Source: Rhodoferax sp. AJA081-3
GTDB lineage: Bacteria > Pseudomonadota > Gammaproteobacteria > Burkholderiales > Burkholderiaceae_C
NCBI RefSeq assembly: GCF_017798165.1
Contig: NZ_CP059068.1
Coordinates: 2,542,001 to 2,606,000, forward strand
Length of the DNA stretch: 64,000 bases
Reading direction: 5' to 3'
Made by a program: the position numbers and the translations under genes
In this document: positions 32,700 through 43,403 of the stretch, piece after piece
Numbering within the stretch: the first letter of the stretch is position 1
Layout of the letters: each line of letters starts with the position of its first letter
The notes under the pieces: generated by a model
Database searches by the model: none
What the model was told of the DNA's origin: nothing
The model's input: only the letters and a program-made list of their open reading frames with translations

Positions 32700-33415
32700 G
32701 TGCACGCCATAAACTCACTGCCCGCGCTACCTACCAAGTCACTGCCCGCCATGCAGGGCTTGGGTGCCGAGTACCCTGTCTACACGCCCATCTACCCGCG
32801 CCTTGAGCCATGGATTGACGCAGACCATGAGGCAATAGCCCATCTGCCGGTTGACGGTGCCTTGATTCGCGGAGATGTGCAAGGTTTTCTGCGACGCGAC
32901 GATGCCTTGCTGCTCTACGAACTCGCATACTTCGCACAGGGTAATGTTCTGGAACTCGGCAGCGCGTGGGGTCTTTCCACCAGCATACTGTGCCGAGCCA
33001 TACACAAATCCGGGCGCCATTCCGGGTAGCGTCCATAGAAATCGATCCCGGCTTCCAACAAACCAGCCTGGGCACCATTCGGACCGCCCAGCTGGAGCGC
33101 TTCTTTGAGGGTCTGGCCGGTTCGGCATCGGAGCGTCTGCCAGAACTCATGGGCCAAAACCGGCAGTTTGGGATGGCTTTTGTTGACCACGACCATCGTT
33201 TGGCGGCCACCCGGGAGGCCTGCACGGCTCTGGAACATTTGTTGATGCCAGGAGGGCTTGCTGTTTTCCATGACTTCAACGATGCCAGAAATGTGAACGA
33301 ACCCGCGGTTTATGGTGTCTTCAATGGCGTTTGCGAATGGTTAGAGCACAACACCAATTTTGCATACGTTGGCACAGTTGGATGCTGCGGCCTGGTGCAA
33401 CGGCGCGCTGCATGA
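32700..33415 (+). CDS. Class I SAM methyltransferase (Methyltransf_24 type)
   Basis: About 239 residues. The SAM site is N-V-L-E-L-G-S-A-W-G-L-S-T, then A-S-I-E-I-D, and the family motif F-V-D-H-D-H-R and G-G-L-A-V-F-H-D-F-N-D-A follow. One frameshift lies near 33022. The start is GTG 32700 with AGGA ten bases upstream. The stop overlaps the next glycosyltransferase ATG by ATGA. These enzymes methylate sugars or other small polar groups. The substrate here is probably a surface glycan residue. Confidence 0.8.
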
Positions 33416-34402
33416 GCCAAGCAACTGTTTCTGCCATTCTGCCGGTGTACAACGGCGTGCAATACCTGAAGGACTCCATTGGCAGCGTGGTGTCGCAAAC
33501 CCTGCAACCCATGGAATTGTTCCTGATTGACGACGGCTCTACCGATGGTTCACTGGAATACCTTGCCAGCACGCAAACGCCTTTCCCCAAAATTGTTCTG
33601 ACCCAAAACAACAAACGCCAGTCCGCAGCCCGCAACCTGGCGGCGGCGCAAGCCAAAGGCAAGTACCTGGCATTCCTGGACCATGACGACATATGGTTTC
33701 CCACCCATCTGGAAAAACTGGTTGCACCCATGGAGGCCGACGCCTGGGTAGGCTGGGCCTACAGCGATCTGGACGAAATTGACGCCCAGGGCCGCCAGGT
33801 GTCCCAACGCAACCTGCGCAGTTTCAATCCGCATGTGGAGCACCCCAAGACCAACCTGATCAATATGTTGTCGTCGGACATGTTCATTTTTCCATCGGCT
33901 GCGGTGGTACGCCGCGAGGCATTTGAAGCCATCGGCGGATTTGACGAACGCCTGTCGGGTTATGAAGACGACGATTTGTTCCTGCGCCTGTTTCGTGCGG
34001 GATGGCTGAACGTATTCTTCCCCGAATCACTGGTTCGCTACCGCCGACATGCTTCCAGCAGTTCCTTCTCTGAACGCATGTGGACCAGTCGGGAAATATT
34101 TGCCGAGAAATTACTGGCAGATTACGGACGATCCGCACCTGGTGCGCTTCTACGTACGGGAGATCATTGCGCCCCGTTTTATGCCAGCGCCAAAGCTGAA
34201 TACTTGCGGCACTTGCCACACCAGCGTTGGGAGCAATGCACCATGTCTTTAGCGCTGATGCACCGATTCAACGCACTGCAACGCCTACCGCCGGGACGCA
34301 CCGCCGCCAAACGGGCGCTGGCTTTACGCTGATGGCCAATCCCCAGCGCTTTGCCCGTTGGTACCCTTTTTGAAGCGCTTTGTCAGTCTGCCACGCCTGT
34401 AA
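33412..34402 (+). CDS. GT2 glycosyltransferase
   Basis: About 330 residues. The GT-A domain has A-I-L-P-V-Y-N-G-V-Q-Y-L, I-D-D-G-S-T-D-G-S, Q-S-A-A-R-N-L-A, F-L-D-H-D-D-I-W-F and G-Y-E-D-D-D-L-F-L-R, which is the usual acceptor Asp/Glu site. Frameshifts lie near 34120 and 34330. With the second repaired it ends R-F-A-R-W-Y-P-F-L-K-R-F-V-S-L-P-R-L at 34402. Without it the stop is at 34332. The repaired tail overlaps the convergent rfbG end by 20 bp. Confidence 0.85.
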
Positions 34403-35540
34403 TATTCAGAGTATTGCGGACAGCCCAGGTAATACCTTTGGCACGTGCAGCCCGCGTGTACGCCGCAATATCAGATGCACATTGCGTTCGCACCTGCTGC
34501 ACGAGGCTGCAAGACCCCACCATGGCGCCATAGAGGGCGCGGTAACAATGCACTGTGGCGCGTACAGTCTGGGCCAAGTCAAAGGCAGGTTGCCACGCCA
34601 GGCGATGTTGTGCCTTGGCTATGGATATACACAAATTGGGCTCTTCTCGGTATCCCTGCTCGGGATCGTTCAACACAATCGAACCCCGCCCCACTCAACA
34701 ATGGTTAGTTGCGCCAGTTCGTGCACGGAGACTGGCCTTTTGACGTCAGGCCCGAAATTCCACGACTCAGCATAGGTCCGTGGATGGGCATACTGGTGTT
34801 CCGCCAGACTCAGGTACCCGGATAAAGGCTCCAGCACATACTGTCAGGGCCGTACAGCATGCGGCTGCGCCAACCGAATGGGTTCGCCTGCCACCAAGGC
34901 CCTCATGCTATTGGGCATAAGCCTGTGCCCAGACCAGTCCCCACCACCCAGCGCATTGCCTGCCCGCGCGGTTGCAATGCTGCAGGCTGCGTCACCACCG
35001 AAGTAAGTCTGACGGTATGCTGCCACCGCCAATTCCGCAGCCGCCTTGCTGGCACTGTAGGGATCATTACCACCCAGAGGATCTGATTCAGAAAAGGCAG
35101 GCCCGACCCCGGCTGGGCATAACATTTGTCGCTGGTCACGACCACGCACACCCGTATGCCCGCACTGTGCCGGACCGCCTCCAACACAGCCACGGTACCC
35201 ATTACATTGGTGGAAAACGAATCCTGCGGCCGGGCGTAAGACGGTACGACTTGCGCCTGCGCAGCCAAGTGAAACACCACCTCCGGCTGGGATTCCGCCA
35301 TGACCCGGCGCAATGCCTGACTTTCGATGATATCCCCGGGTGTGAATCGACCAGTTCTGACAAGCCAAGCAGGCCAAAGAGATGGGGTGCAGTCGCTGGG
35401 GCTTGCGCATAACCCGTGACGTGCGCACCCAGCAAATGCAGCCAGTAGCACAACCAGCTGCCTTTAAAGCCGGTATGCCCCGTCACTAACACACGCCTGC
35501 CATACCAGAAGCCTTGCTCCCGCGAAACTATTTTTGACAC
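34383..35540 (-). CDS. rfbG: CDP-glucose 4,6-dehydratase RfbG
   Basis: This short-chain dehydratase of about 385 residues turns CDP-D-glucose into CDP-4-keto-6-deoxyglucose. It shows V-L-V-T-G-H-T-G-F-K-G-S-W-L, E-V-V-F-H-L-A-A-Q-A, V-V-T-S-D-K-C-Y and the Y-x3-K motif P-Y-S-A-S-K-A-A-A-E. The family end is E-S-W-N-F-G-P and I-V-L-N-D-P-E-Q-G-Y-R-E. Frameshifts lie near 35335, 35110, 34950, 34855 and 34690. The start is GTG 35540 with AAGGGA upstream. RfbF, RfbH and the other usual partners are not in the window, so the CDP-sugar pathway is incomplete here. Confidence 0.85.
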
Positions 35541-35806
35541 TACATCCCTTTCCAACGGGAACCTGATGGCCACCGGCTTTCTCAGAAGGCTCTTTGCAAA
35601 AGAGCCTATAGTACTGATTGTTATATTTATTGCTATATTTTTAATAGCACAACAAATACCCTTTCGCTGTGCAGGGCATTCGTTATCATTGACGACTGTA
35701 CCGCCCTGCAGTCCACGGCGCCCTTGATCACTCAACCGCAGCACCCCATTGGAATCCGACCTCCCCCTACTGCCAGCCCCAAGGGGCCGGGGACAAGCCC
35801 GACCCC
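35541..35806. promoter_or_regulatory. A+T-rich divergent promoter region with hairpins
   Basis: This 266-bp gap between rfbG and the large glycosyltransferase gene contains a perfect 9-bp stem at 35587-35607 (AGGCTCTTT-GCA-AAAGAGCCT) and a TGCTAT/ATAGCA stem at 35631-35649. The stretch 35605-35650 is strongly A+T-rich and is a good place for divergent promoters. The first hairpin would lie in the rfbG leader. Confidence 0.45.
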
Positions 35807-38544
35807 TTGGTTTCCATTCTGATCCGCAGTATGGACCGCGCGCTTCTGACGCAGGCACTGGAATCCGTCGCTATACAAACATACCCCAATATTGAAGTGG
35901 TGGTATTGGCTGTGCGGCCAGACCACAGGGCGTTAGGAAACCATTGCGGCAAGTTTCCACTGCGCCTGGTGCCCACCGATCAACCCGTGTTGCGCAGTGC
36001 CGCCGCCAACCGCGCCATGGTTGCGGCCCGGGGCGAATTTTTGATTTTTCTGGATGACGATGACTGGATGATGCCGGGCCATGTCGCCCGTCTAGCCGAA
36101 GTATTGAATAGGCTGCCGCAAACCCAGGCGGTGTATACCGGCATTGGACTGGTCGACGCCGAGGGCAAGCCCTTAGGGCAGACGTTCGACCTACCGTTTG
36201 ACCCGATCCGCCAAATAGCAGGCAATCTGACACCCATCCATGCCGTATTGTTTCGATCCACCGTACTGGCGCAAGGCTGTCACTTTGACGAAACACTGGA
36301 CCGACTGGAGGACTGGGACTTCTGGCTCCAGATTGCAAATCTCGCTCCCATGGTTCACCTGCCAGGTGTCAGCGCTGTTTACCGCATCCATGAGAGCTCG
36401 GGCGTGCACACCGATGCTGGGCCCGAGGGCGCTGCAACACGTCGGATCTACGAGAAGTGGGAACCCTACTGACCCAGCAACAGATCGCTCTGATCATGCA
36501 GCGCGTGTGGACACACCCTGAATTGAGACTCGTTTCAACGCTCTACATGAACAATTGATCGCCGCCCAACGATCGTTGGCCACGACCCAGCAATCACTGG
36601 CGGCGCACCAATGCACCATTACTGAACAGAACGCATTCATCGCAGACCAGGCGTCTTGCATCACCGAGCAAACGGCCAGTATCGAGCAATTGCAGCAGAT
36701 AGGCGAGTCACTGTCCCAAAGTCTCATTAGGACGACAGCAGAGCTAAAACGCAGTGAGGGCATTCGACTGGCGGTGCTCAACAGCAGATTCTGGCGCATG
36801 ACCAGTCCATTGCGCTGGATCAGTACACAAGCCAAAGCAATCCTCTTTAGCCGCCTATGGGGTCGCGTTTTGCGGATTCTAAAACTATTGCTGCAAGAGG
36901 GCCATCCGGCGTCAGTCGCCGTCTCCAGCATCAACCGGTCGGCAATCCCTCCCAAGGTGACGTCTATAGAAACTGGGCACGCACGCACGGCACAATTCCC
37001 GAAAGCAGCTTGGCACAACTGGGCGCCACGGCTTCAAGCTGGAGCCACCGGCCACTGATATCGATTGTGATGCCGGTCTACAACCCGCCGTTGGATTTGT
37101 TGGATGCGGCCATTAATTCCATCAAGCGGCAAATCTATCCGCATTGGGAGCTGTGTATTGCCGACGACGCGTCCACCAACCCGGAGGTCTGGTTATTGCT
37201 TCAGCGTCTGGTACTTTCTGACAAACGCATCAGGGCGGTGCGCCGAGAGACCAATGGCCACATTTCCCAGGCATCCAACAGCGCCTTGGCCTTGGCGAAC
37301 GGTGAGTTTATTGCCCTGATGGACAACGACGATGTTTTGCCGCCCGATGCACTGTACTGGGTGGCAGAGGCCACCGTTCGCACGCCAGATGTTCAGGTGA
37401 TCTACCAGATGAGGACAAGTTAGATGCTCAGGGCGAGCGCTTTGACGCCTACTTCAAATCGGACTGGAACTACACCCTGTTTCTTGGCCATAACATGATC
37501 AGCCACTTAGGTGTGTACCGTACGCAACTGGTTCGCGATGTGGGTGGTTTCCGGCTGGGGCTGGAGGGTTCACAAGACTACGACCTTGCGCTGCGCTGCA
37601 TCGAACGAATCAAGGACTCACAGATCGTCCACATTCCCGGGTGCTCTACCATTGGCGGGCGATAGAGTAGCACCGCTCTCAATATCGAATCAAGCCCTAC
37701 GCACTGGATGCTGCACAACGTGCGCTGCAAGACCACCTCAATCGCATCGGCAGTTCGGCAAAAGCCGAGCGTATGCCCAGCCTGAACTACCGTTGTGTGC
37801 GAGATATCAGCAGTCCGCACCTCCGCTTGAGTGTCGTATTGGTGCATTCAGAAGACCAGGCCACCTCGGGCGAAAGACCGACTTGGACTACAGATGCTAC
37901 GTTCAACATCGCTGAGGTGTTGAGTAGCCCCGACAATGCACGGGCGATCAACTCCGCTGTTTCAGCTACACAGGGAACGCTGGTTGCATTAGTTCGAGCT
38001 GGAATGAAACCGTCCAGTCCAGCCTCATTGACTGAGCTGGTGGGCTATGCGCTGGAAGCCAGAACCGGTGCCGCGAGTGGCACAGTACGCGCCCCGTCGG
38101 GTGGCCTGGTTTCCGGCGGACTGGTCTTGAACCAGGCATGCATCGCTTCCACTTTGCACCCTGGACTTCCGTGGGCAACCACGGCTACATGGGCCGAGGG
38201 TTTCTGGCACAGGAGTTGTCTGCCGTGGCCATGGACTGTGTGGTGCTACGCAAGGAAGTCTTCATAACCCACGGCGGCTTTGACGCAGACCTGGGCATAA
38301 GCCCAGCGGGCGCTGCGGCATGGTGTCTTCGACTGCGTGAAATGGGACTGCGCATGATTGGTGCCCTGACGCCGCGTGGAGCACATCCGATGACTACAGT
38401 CATCCGTCGACCACACAGAAGGCCTTGCAAACGCCAAATCTTCATGAGTCGGTATGGGCACCAATACGCCAACTGGTTGCTGCAAGACCCGGCCTACCAC
38501 CCTTGCTCGACGCTACTGCGGCGGATTTTTCGCTTCCTGATTGA
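35807..38544 (+). CDS. Large multi-domain glycosyltransferase (GT2-coiled coil-GT2)
   Basis: About 915 residues when joined across seven or more frameshifts. Domain 1 (GT2): V-S-I-L-I-R-S-M-D-R, F-L-D-D-D-D-W-M-M. Linker: a Gln- and Thr-rich helix of about 70 residues, then F-W-R-M-T-S-P-L-R-W, a signature found before the second domain of such enzymes. Domain 2 (GT2): I-S-I-V-M-P-V-Y-N-P-P-L, I-A-D-D-A-S-T-N, M-D-N-D-D-V-L, then S-D-E-D-K, D-Y-D-L-A-L-R and L-Y-H-W-R. A third, degenerate GT-like part has L-V-H-S-E-D and H-G-G-F-D-A-D-L. Breaks lie near 36465, 36545, 36970, 37405, 37650, 37710 and 38130. The start is TTG 35807; the frame is open further upstream. The end is 38544 or 38557. 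It may add two different sugars. Confidence 0.72.
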
Positions 38545-38561
38545 TGCTGTCTGTTGACATA

Positions 38562-38582
38562 GCGGAGAGCGGAGAGCGGAGA
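38562..38582. repeat. Short tandem repeat (GCGGAGA)x3
   Basis: Three perfect 7-base units stand in the 158-bp gap between the convergent glycosyltransferase and dioxygenase genes. The unit length is not a multiple of three, but it lies outside the coding regions as assigned. Confidence 0.6.
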
Positions 38583-38702
38583 TACTTTACTGCTGCGCCA
38601 AAACGAAACGCTGGTCAGCTTGGATATGGCCTTCTTTGACGGAAGGCGATGGCCTCATCGAAAATGGAGTGTGGGTGAGCTACAGATAAAGGAGAAACAG
38701 CG

Positions 38703-39503
38703 TTAAGGTCGAAACGTGGACTCCACCATTTCTCTGGACGGAAACCCTTCAATCATGGGCTCGCGGTGCACTTTCCGCATATACGCGGTTGGATAGCTTC
38801 GATCAATGTAGGTCGACTCACCGCCATTGTCGAAGCGTGTCGACAGGGCCACCCTGCATCGCCCCGTCGTCCCCTTCAGGAACTTCTGTGCGCCGTAAAC
38901 AATGTCATGAATACGACATCACCCCTTTACTTCGACCGGAAAAGTCGATTTCCTGGAATTGGTCGCCCTGATTTCCGGAGATTGAAACGTGGATCACTAA
39001 GTGGCAAAACGCCTTCAAATGGCTCTGCGGTATTACTTCTAAAGGAAAGTTTTCCTTGTCCACATCGACCAATGGCATCCAGACAACAACACCGTCCAAA
39101 CTGCCTTGAACGGACCAATAGTCTTGGTGGGGGCAAGGCCAAAGTAGCCTCCGGTATGGCGAGCTCTTGCGCCATGATGAAGACCACTTGCCCTCCCGGC
39201 AAAACAAATCACGGAATCCGAATTTCTCCATCAAAACCCGTGATCGCGCCATGATGCATCAACTGATAAACATCATGTTTTCGCCAAATGGCTGCAGCCG
39301 TCTTTTATATCTCTCCAGATCAAAATTGAAGAGCGCCTGCATGTTCGCGAAGCAATCAGCCTCAGCAACTTTCAGTTGCTGAGGCAACTGATCACTAAAC
39401 GATCGGGATATGGACTGCAAAGCAAAATCAACAGCCTCCACATCCAGCAGGTTTCGGGCAACGTAGAAGCCATCTCTCTGAATTGCGTTAACTCACTGTC
39501 CAT
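38703..39503 (-). CDS. Phytanoyl-CoA dioxygenase (PhyH) family protein
   Basis: An Fe(II)/2-oxoglutarate oxygenase of about 267 residues. It has the metal H-x-D in H-Q-D-Y-W-S-V-Q-G, the distal His in M-T-L-F-T-A-H-R-S-S, and P-L-E-V-I-P-Q-S-H-L-K-G. The N-terminus, recovered from ATG 39503 (MDSELTQFREDGFYVARNLL), and the C-terminus (D-R-S-Y-P-T-A-Y-M-R-K) need about seven frameshift repairs between 39460 and 38830. Most open frames seen here are pieces of this one gene. In glycan loci such enzymes are thought to hydroxylate sugars or their substituents. The substrate is unknown. Confidence 0.75.
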
Positions 39504-39542
39504 AGGTTCTCTCAAGTGTTATGTGACGCGATTGAGAAGGCT

Positions 39543-40480
39543 TCACTCCGCAATTGCGTAGCCAATGCCGGTTAATCCGAATCCGTTACCGTTGTAAAAC
39601 ATGAGTCGGTTATTTTCAATATCGATGACCTCAGGATAAGCCAGCATGAAGGAGTCCCAACCCTCCTCACTCACATCGATTCCTGCTTGTTCATCCAACC
39701 GAATCCAGGTAATTCCATCAACCGACTCCGCGTATCCTATCCGGTAGCTGCTGCCAGGCTTCGTTCTATAACCGGCCAGGGATCGATAGCTGAACCACAT
39801 CCGGTACAGATCTCCATCCTTGCAGACGCTCGCCCGCACGACACCACCCTCATCCGATGAACCATAGTCGATAGCGATCACGCCATTGCGTTGCCAATGG
39901 ATACCATCACTGGATTCAGCATATTTGAGGTGATAGCGCGGCTCCATCCGCCCTCAACACTTTCCCAGCCCGTGCAACACATGTACCAGTTTCGCCAGAG
40001 GCCGTTCTCGACCCGCACGCAGCTGGTGCCGCAAAAGAACGGCTCATCCATGGTCCGGTCCATCACCGGTCCGTCAAATGCGCGCTGGAAAGAGATGCCC
40101 CATCATCACTGACGGCCAAGCCAACCGAGTTGTGATAAGGGACGGTATTGCGCACGTTCCAGCCGATGTAATACAGGAAGATGCGGTCGCCTACCTTCAC
40201 AATCGATGAAGGCATCATTCCCGAATCATCAAAGGTGCCCGGCTCGCCTAATTCCATGACTGGCGCATCGTGGCGTGCCATGATCTTGCTTGGGTCCTTG
40301 GCATCGACATCTAATCGACCGATCCGGCTGAGGTTGTGCGTGTCGCGGCTGCTATAAAAACCGATATTACACCGGGCCTGAAAGTAGCAACCGTGGGTAT
40401 CTGCGCATGGGATTGCGACCATGGCAGCGTACGATCGCCCTCGAAAATCTGTCCCTCTTCTTCCAGTGTATTCCCGTCAT
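39543..40480 (-). CDS. Beta-propeller glycosidase-like protein (GH43/GH130-like)
   Basis: About 313 residues with repeated W-x-x-x-x blade motifs: D-S-G-M-M-P-S-S-I-V-K-V-G-D-R-I-F-L-Y-Y, S-S-D-G-I-H-W-Q-R-N-G and S-V-D-G-I-T-W-I-R, as in five-bladed beta-propeller glycosidases and phosphorylases. N-terminal M-T-G-I-H-W-K-K-R-G-Q-I-F needs one base restored near 40450. Other frameshifts are near 40380, 40085 and 39955. No signal peptide is visible, so it is cytoplasmic. It could trim or transfer sugars during assembly, but catalytic residues cannot be assigned with certainty. Confidence 0.65.
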
Positions 40481-40511
40481 TGGTAAGGTTTGGCTTTATC
40501 CAAGCCGGTCT

Positions 40512-41300
40512 TCAGCTCTGTTTTTCAAATTCGTCCAGTGGCACTGTTGAGCAGTACCCAAAACCACTTTTCGTCGTCTTTCAACCCATCAAATACCGCA
40601 CGTGAAAGAACACGTGGATAGTCATAGCTTTGTTTGATATACCACCGGCAGAAAGTGGCGATCAAGGCCCATCGGCTGGTGTTTGCCTCGTTCGCGAGGG
40701 TGGCGTGCCATATCCGGCTATCCACGACGACCATATCCCCGGGTTCGGCTTCGATTGCAACGGCCTGCGGATTGAATCCCTGTGGCGCATAGGCGGCTGA
40801 TTTGTGAGAGCCAGGTACCGCCAATGTGCAACCATTCTGGCTGGTCGAGTGGTTCAAGAACAGCATGCATTGCACCACTGAACTGTAGTCTCCGCCGTAC
40901 GGGATGAACGAATCAATGTGGTACGGCATGGCTCCTGTCGAACTGCGGAAATGCGCGGCACGCAAAATGTAATTCGGCAAGGATGGATCCAGGAGTGGTA
41001 ATACTTGTCGTTCAGCATTCCCTTGAGCAGTTCGCCCGCAACACCACGAATGAAGAGCCGCAAAACCTCGGGCCTCTTGGCTACCACGTTGTAGACCGTG
41101 CTCCCGTAGCCGTTCAAACGCTGCAAATTAGAGTCAATCTTGGTCTGCTGTTCGCTGGAGTACTCAAAACTATTGACGTAGGCCAACAAATCATTGACTG
41201 TGTCAAGCGGCACCGCCTGCTTAATCAACACATAACCGTCTCGCCTGATGCTCTCCAAGTAGTCTTCTGGTTTACGCGCATTGCTGTTTACATCGCTCAT
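40512..41300 (-). CDS. Second PhyH-family dioxygenase
   Basis: About 263 residues. It has the metal H-x-D in P-Y-H-I-D-S-F and the distal His in D-S-R-I-W-H-A-T-L, with A-V-P-G-S-H-K-S and G-D-M-V-V-V-D-S. Frameshifts lie near 40990 and 40545. The repaired end is G-Y-C-S-T-V-P-L-D-E-F-E-K-Q-S. It differs enough from the copy at 38.7 kb to suggest a different substrate. The start is ATG 41300 with AAGGGA upstream, sharing one base with the stop of the FkbM gene. Confidence 0.78.
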
Positions 41301-42108
41301 CACACGGTTCCCTTTTCATAGATGCAATTGTGTAGACCTTCGTAATTTTGCACTTGGTGCTTGGAAATCAGATGAAAACCAATTGCAAGCAACATGTCGT
41401 GGGCTTGTGGCCCTGGCGCAGCGTCTGTCAACTCAATGAAAACGGATTGGGCGGATTTCAAAACGTCGCTGCCCCAGTCAATACCTCGATCTCCGCTCCA
41501 TCCACATCAATCTTGATATGCGTAGGGCTCGCCGATTTGAGAATGCTTGGCAGGTCGTCCATTTTGTACTTGACCACGGCATGTGTATGTGCCGGGGCAA
41601 ACGCGTGGCCAAATACGTCGACACTCTTGTCCAGTATCTTTTCATGGCCACCGAGTTCCATTTTCGGATATTCATGGTGCCAATTTCCATCTCGCTGGAT
41701 ATTGCGAAATTCATGCACCCCTTGATACCCGCTTTGCCCTTTGAGGAATTCAGGTAGTTGTTATAAAGAGAGCAGGAAGTAGTTGGATGGGTCGGGTTCA
41801 AACGCATAAACATCAACCCCTTTCGCGGCGGCATACACCGAGAAGATTCCATTGCTGGCACCTATGTCATACATGACAGACCTGGGCGGCATCGCGTCTA
41901 TCCAATTGAGAAGCTCAGGTTCAATGTGCTCATGGCCTGTTGCCATCCAAAGCAATCGACGGGAAAGGCAGAGCCAACTAAGCTCAATGCCGCGAATCGT
42001 AGATGTATATACGTAGTCGTCCAGGACAAATGAATCGACCGATTGCAAAGTCTTCGATGCAACAAGTTCTTCAAGCGGGACAAACGGGCGCGCGGATGGT
42101 TGGTTCAT
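41300..42108 (-). CDS. FkbM-family methyltransferase
   Basis: About 268 residues. The SAM site is V-M-Y-D-I-G-A-S-N-G-I-F-S, then Y-A-F-E-P-D-P-S-N, and the FkbM core motif H-I-K-I-D-V-D-G-A-E-I-E-V-L. The end V-F-I-E-L-T-D is also typical. Frameshifts lie near 41755, 41720-41640 and 41460. FkbM proteins methylate hydroxyl groups of sugars in antibiotics and glycans. ATG 42108 begins four bases after the NeuD-like stop. Confidence 0.82.
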
Positions 42109-42111
42109 GAT

Positions 42112-42774
42112 TCAGTCAAATTTAATCTTGGTGCTCGGAATTGTCATCTTGGTCGCGGGGTTGCCCTTGTACGCTCCGCTCAGTGTCGGTCGTTATCGCG
42201 GCGGCCATCGCAATGAAGGTTCCCTCCGCAAGGGTGATGCGGTCCTTTAGCGTCGCGTTCACCCCAGAAAACTGTAGGGCCCGATAGAACAATGCCCTGA
42301 CATCACCACATGCGAGGTGAAAGTGACGTGATCATGGATTTCGCCATGGTGGCCAATGTGGTTACCACTCCACAAAATGACATTGTTTCCAATTTTCGTG
42401 AATGGTTGCAGCGTGTTGTCTTCAAGAATGAAGCAGTTTTCGCCAATCTCATTACCCAGCACGGTTGCTCGAGACTCACATAGCTAATGAAGCTGTATCC
42501 CCGCCCTTTGAGCGCCTCAAAAACACCTTGTCGGTCCTTGTTCATGTGTTTCGGCGACATCGGCGCAAAACCTTTACCGTGTCAGCCGGGAAGATTGTTT
42601 CCAGATCTTCAAAGGCAACAATCGGAAGCCCTTAAATTGGGCATCAGGTGGAATGAATTGCCGGTGAACACAAAATGCAACCACTTCATGCGGGGAGTCG
42701 CTTTCAAGGTAGTAATGCGCCAGTTCCGCATAATCCTTAATCCCGAAGATTACTACTTTAGCCACGGTTGGCAT
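42112..42774 (-). CDS. NeuD-like sugar O-acetyltransferase
   Basis: About 220 residues. An N-terminal PglD/NeuD domain (V-V-I-F-G-I-K-D-Y-A-E-L-A) is followed by a left-handed beta-helix of hexapeptide repeats (A-T-V-L-G-N-E-I-G-E-N-C, T-F-T-S-H-V-V-M-S-G-H-C) with the active His in H-I-G-H-H-G. The end Y-K-G-N-P-A-T-K is the usual acetyl-CoA loop. Frameshifts are near 42635, 42580, 42480 and 42165. The start is ATG 42774, overlapping the upstream methyltransferase by 17 bp. It probably adds an acetyl group to an amino sugar of the glycan. Confidence 0.82.
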
Positions 42775-43395
42775 CCTTGTAAAGGTAGACGGTGTACTCG
42801 TAGAGGCCGTAGTCATTTCGAATCACAAAATTCCTGCCGAGCTCTTTGACGATGAACGATGTCAGCTCGTCCAGACCCAGATGGAAAAGATCGTCTCGCT
42901 CCCAATCCACGAGCTTGGACATGGCATTGAAAGCGATCCCTCTTCGGGCCTTCCCGTACACGACCTTGACCACACTTTTGAAATAGTCAAACATCTGTTC
43001 ATGGGTCAGATTTCTCTTCTCCGTAAACACCCGTTCATGACCACGTAATCATGAACGGGCAGAGCATCCGGCTGGGCCAATACATCGAGGCAATAGTATC
43101 GGTTGCCTGGATACTTGCTTCGCGACAGTTCACAAAACGCGTGGGAGGCGTCTAACCCTGCATAGGACAATTTGCTGTGCTCACTACTGAGTAGCACAGG
43201 GTAGAGTGTGAAGCGCCACAACCAAAATCAAGCAGACTGCCTGGATTCTTTGTGTCTCTCACCAATTCCAGCATCACGCCATACCGCGTGTTCGCATCTT
43301 CCGGTGGGCCAGTCCACCCCAAGATGGGTGTCGCCATGTCGTGCCAAGCATTCTTCGTAGTGCTCAACGATAGAGGAATGAAGGGGTTTGCTCAC
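42758..43395 (-). CDS. Class I SAM methyltransferase
   Basis: About 213 residues. The SAM site is S-L-L-D-F-G-C-G-A-S-H-L, then Y-A-G-L-D-A-S, and the likely catalytic part is V-M-N-G-V-F-T-E-K-R. The start is GTG 43395 (V/M-S-K-P-L-H-S-S-I-V-E-H), nine bases after the upstream stop. Frameshifts lie near 43310, 43205 and 43035. The substrate may be a glycan residue or an intermediate of the same pathway. Confidence 0.75.
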
Positions 43396-43403
43396 GGTAC
43401 GTA

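Noticed and set aside
38562-38582. Tandem repeat as a CRISPR or phase-variation tract
   Set aside because: Three units of seven bases without spacers and outside a coding region do not fit either.
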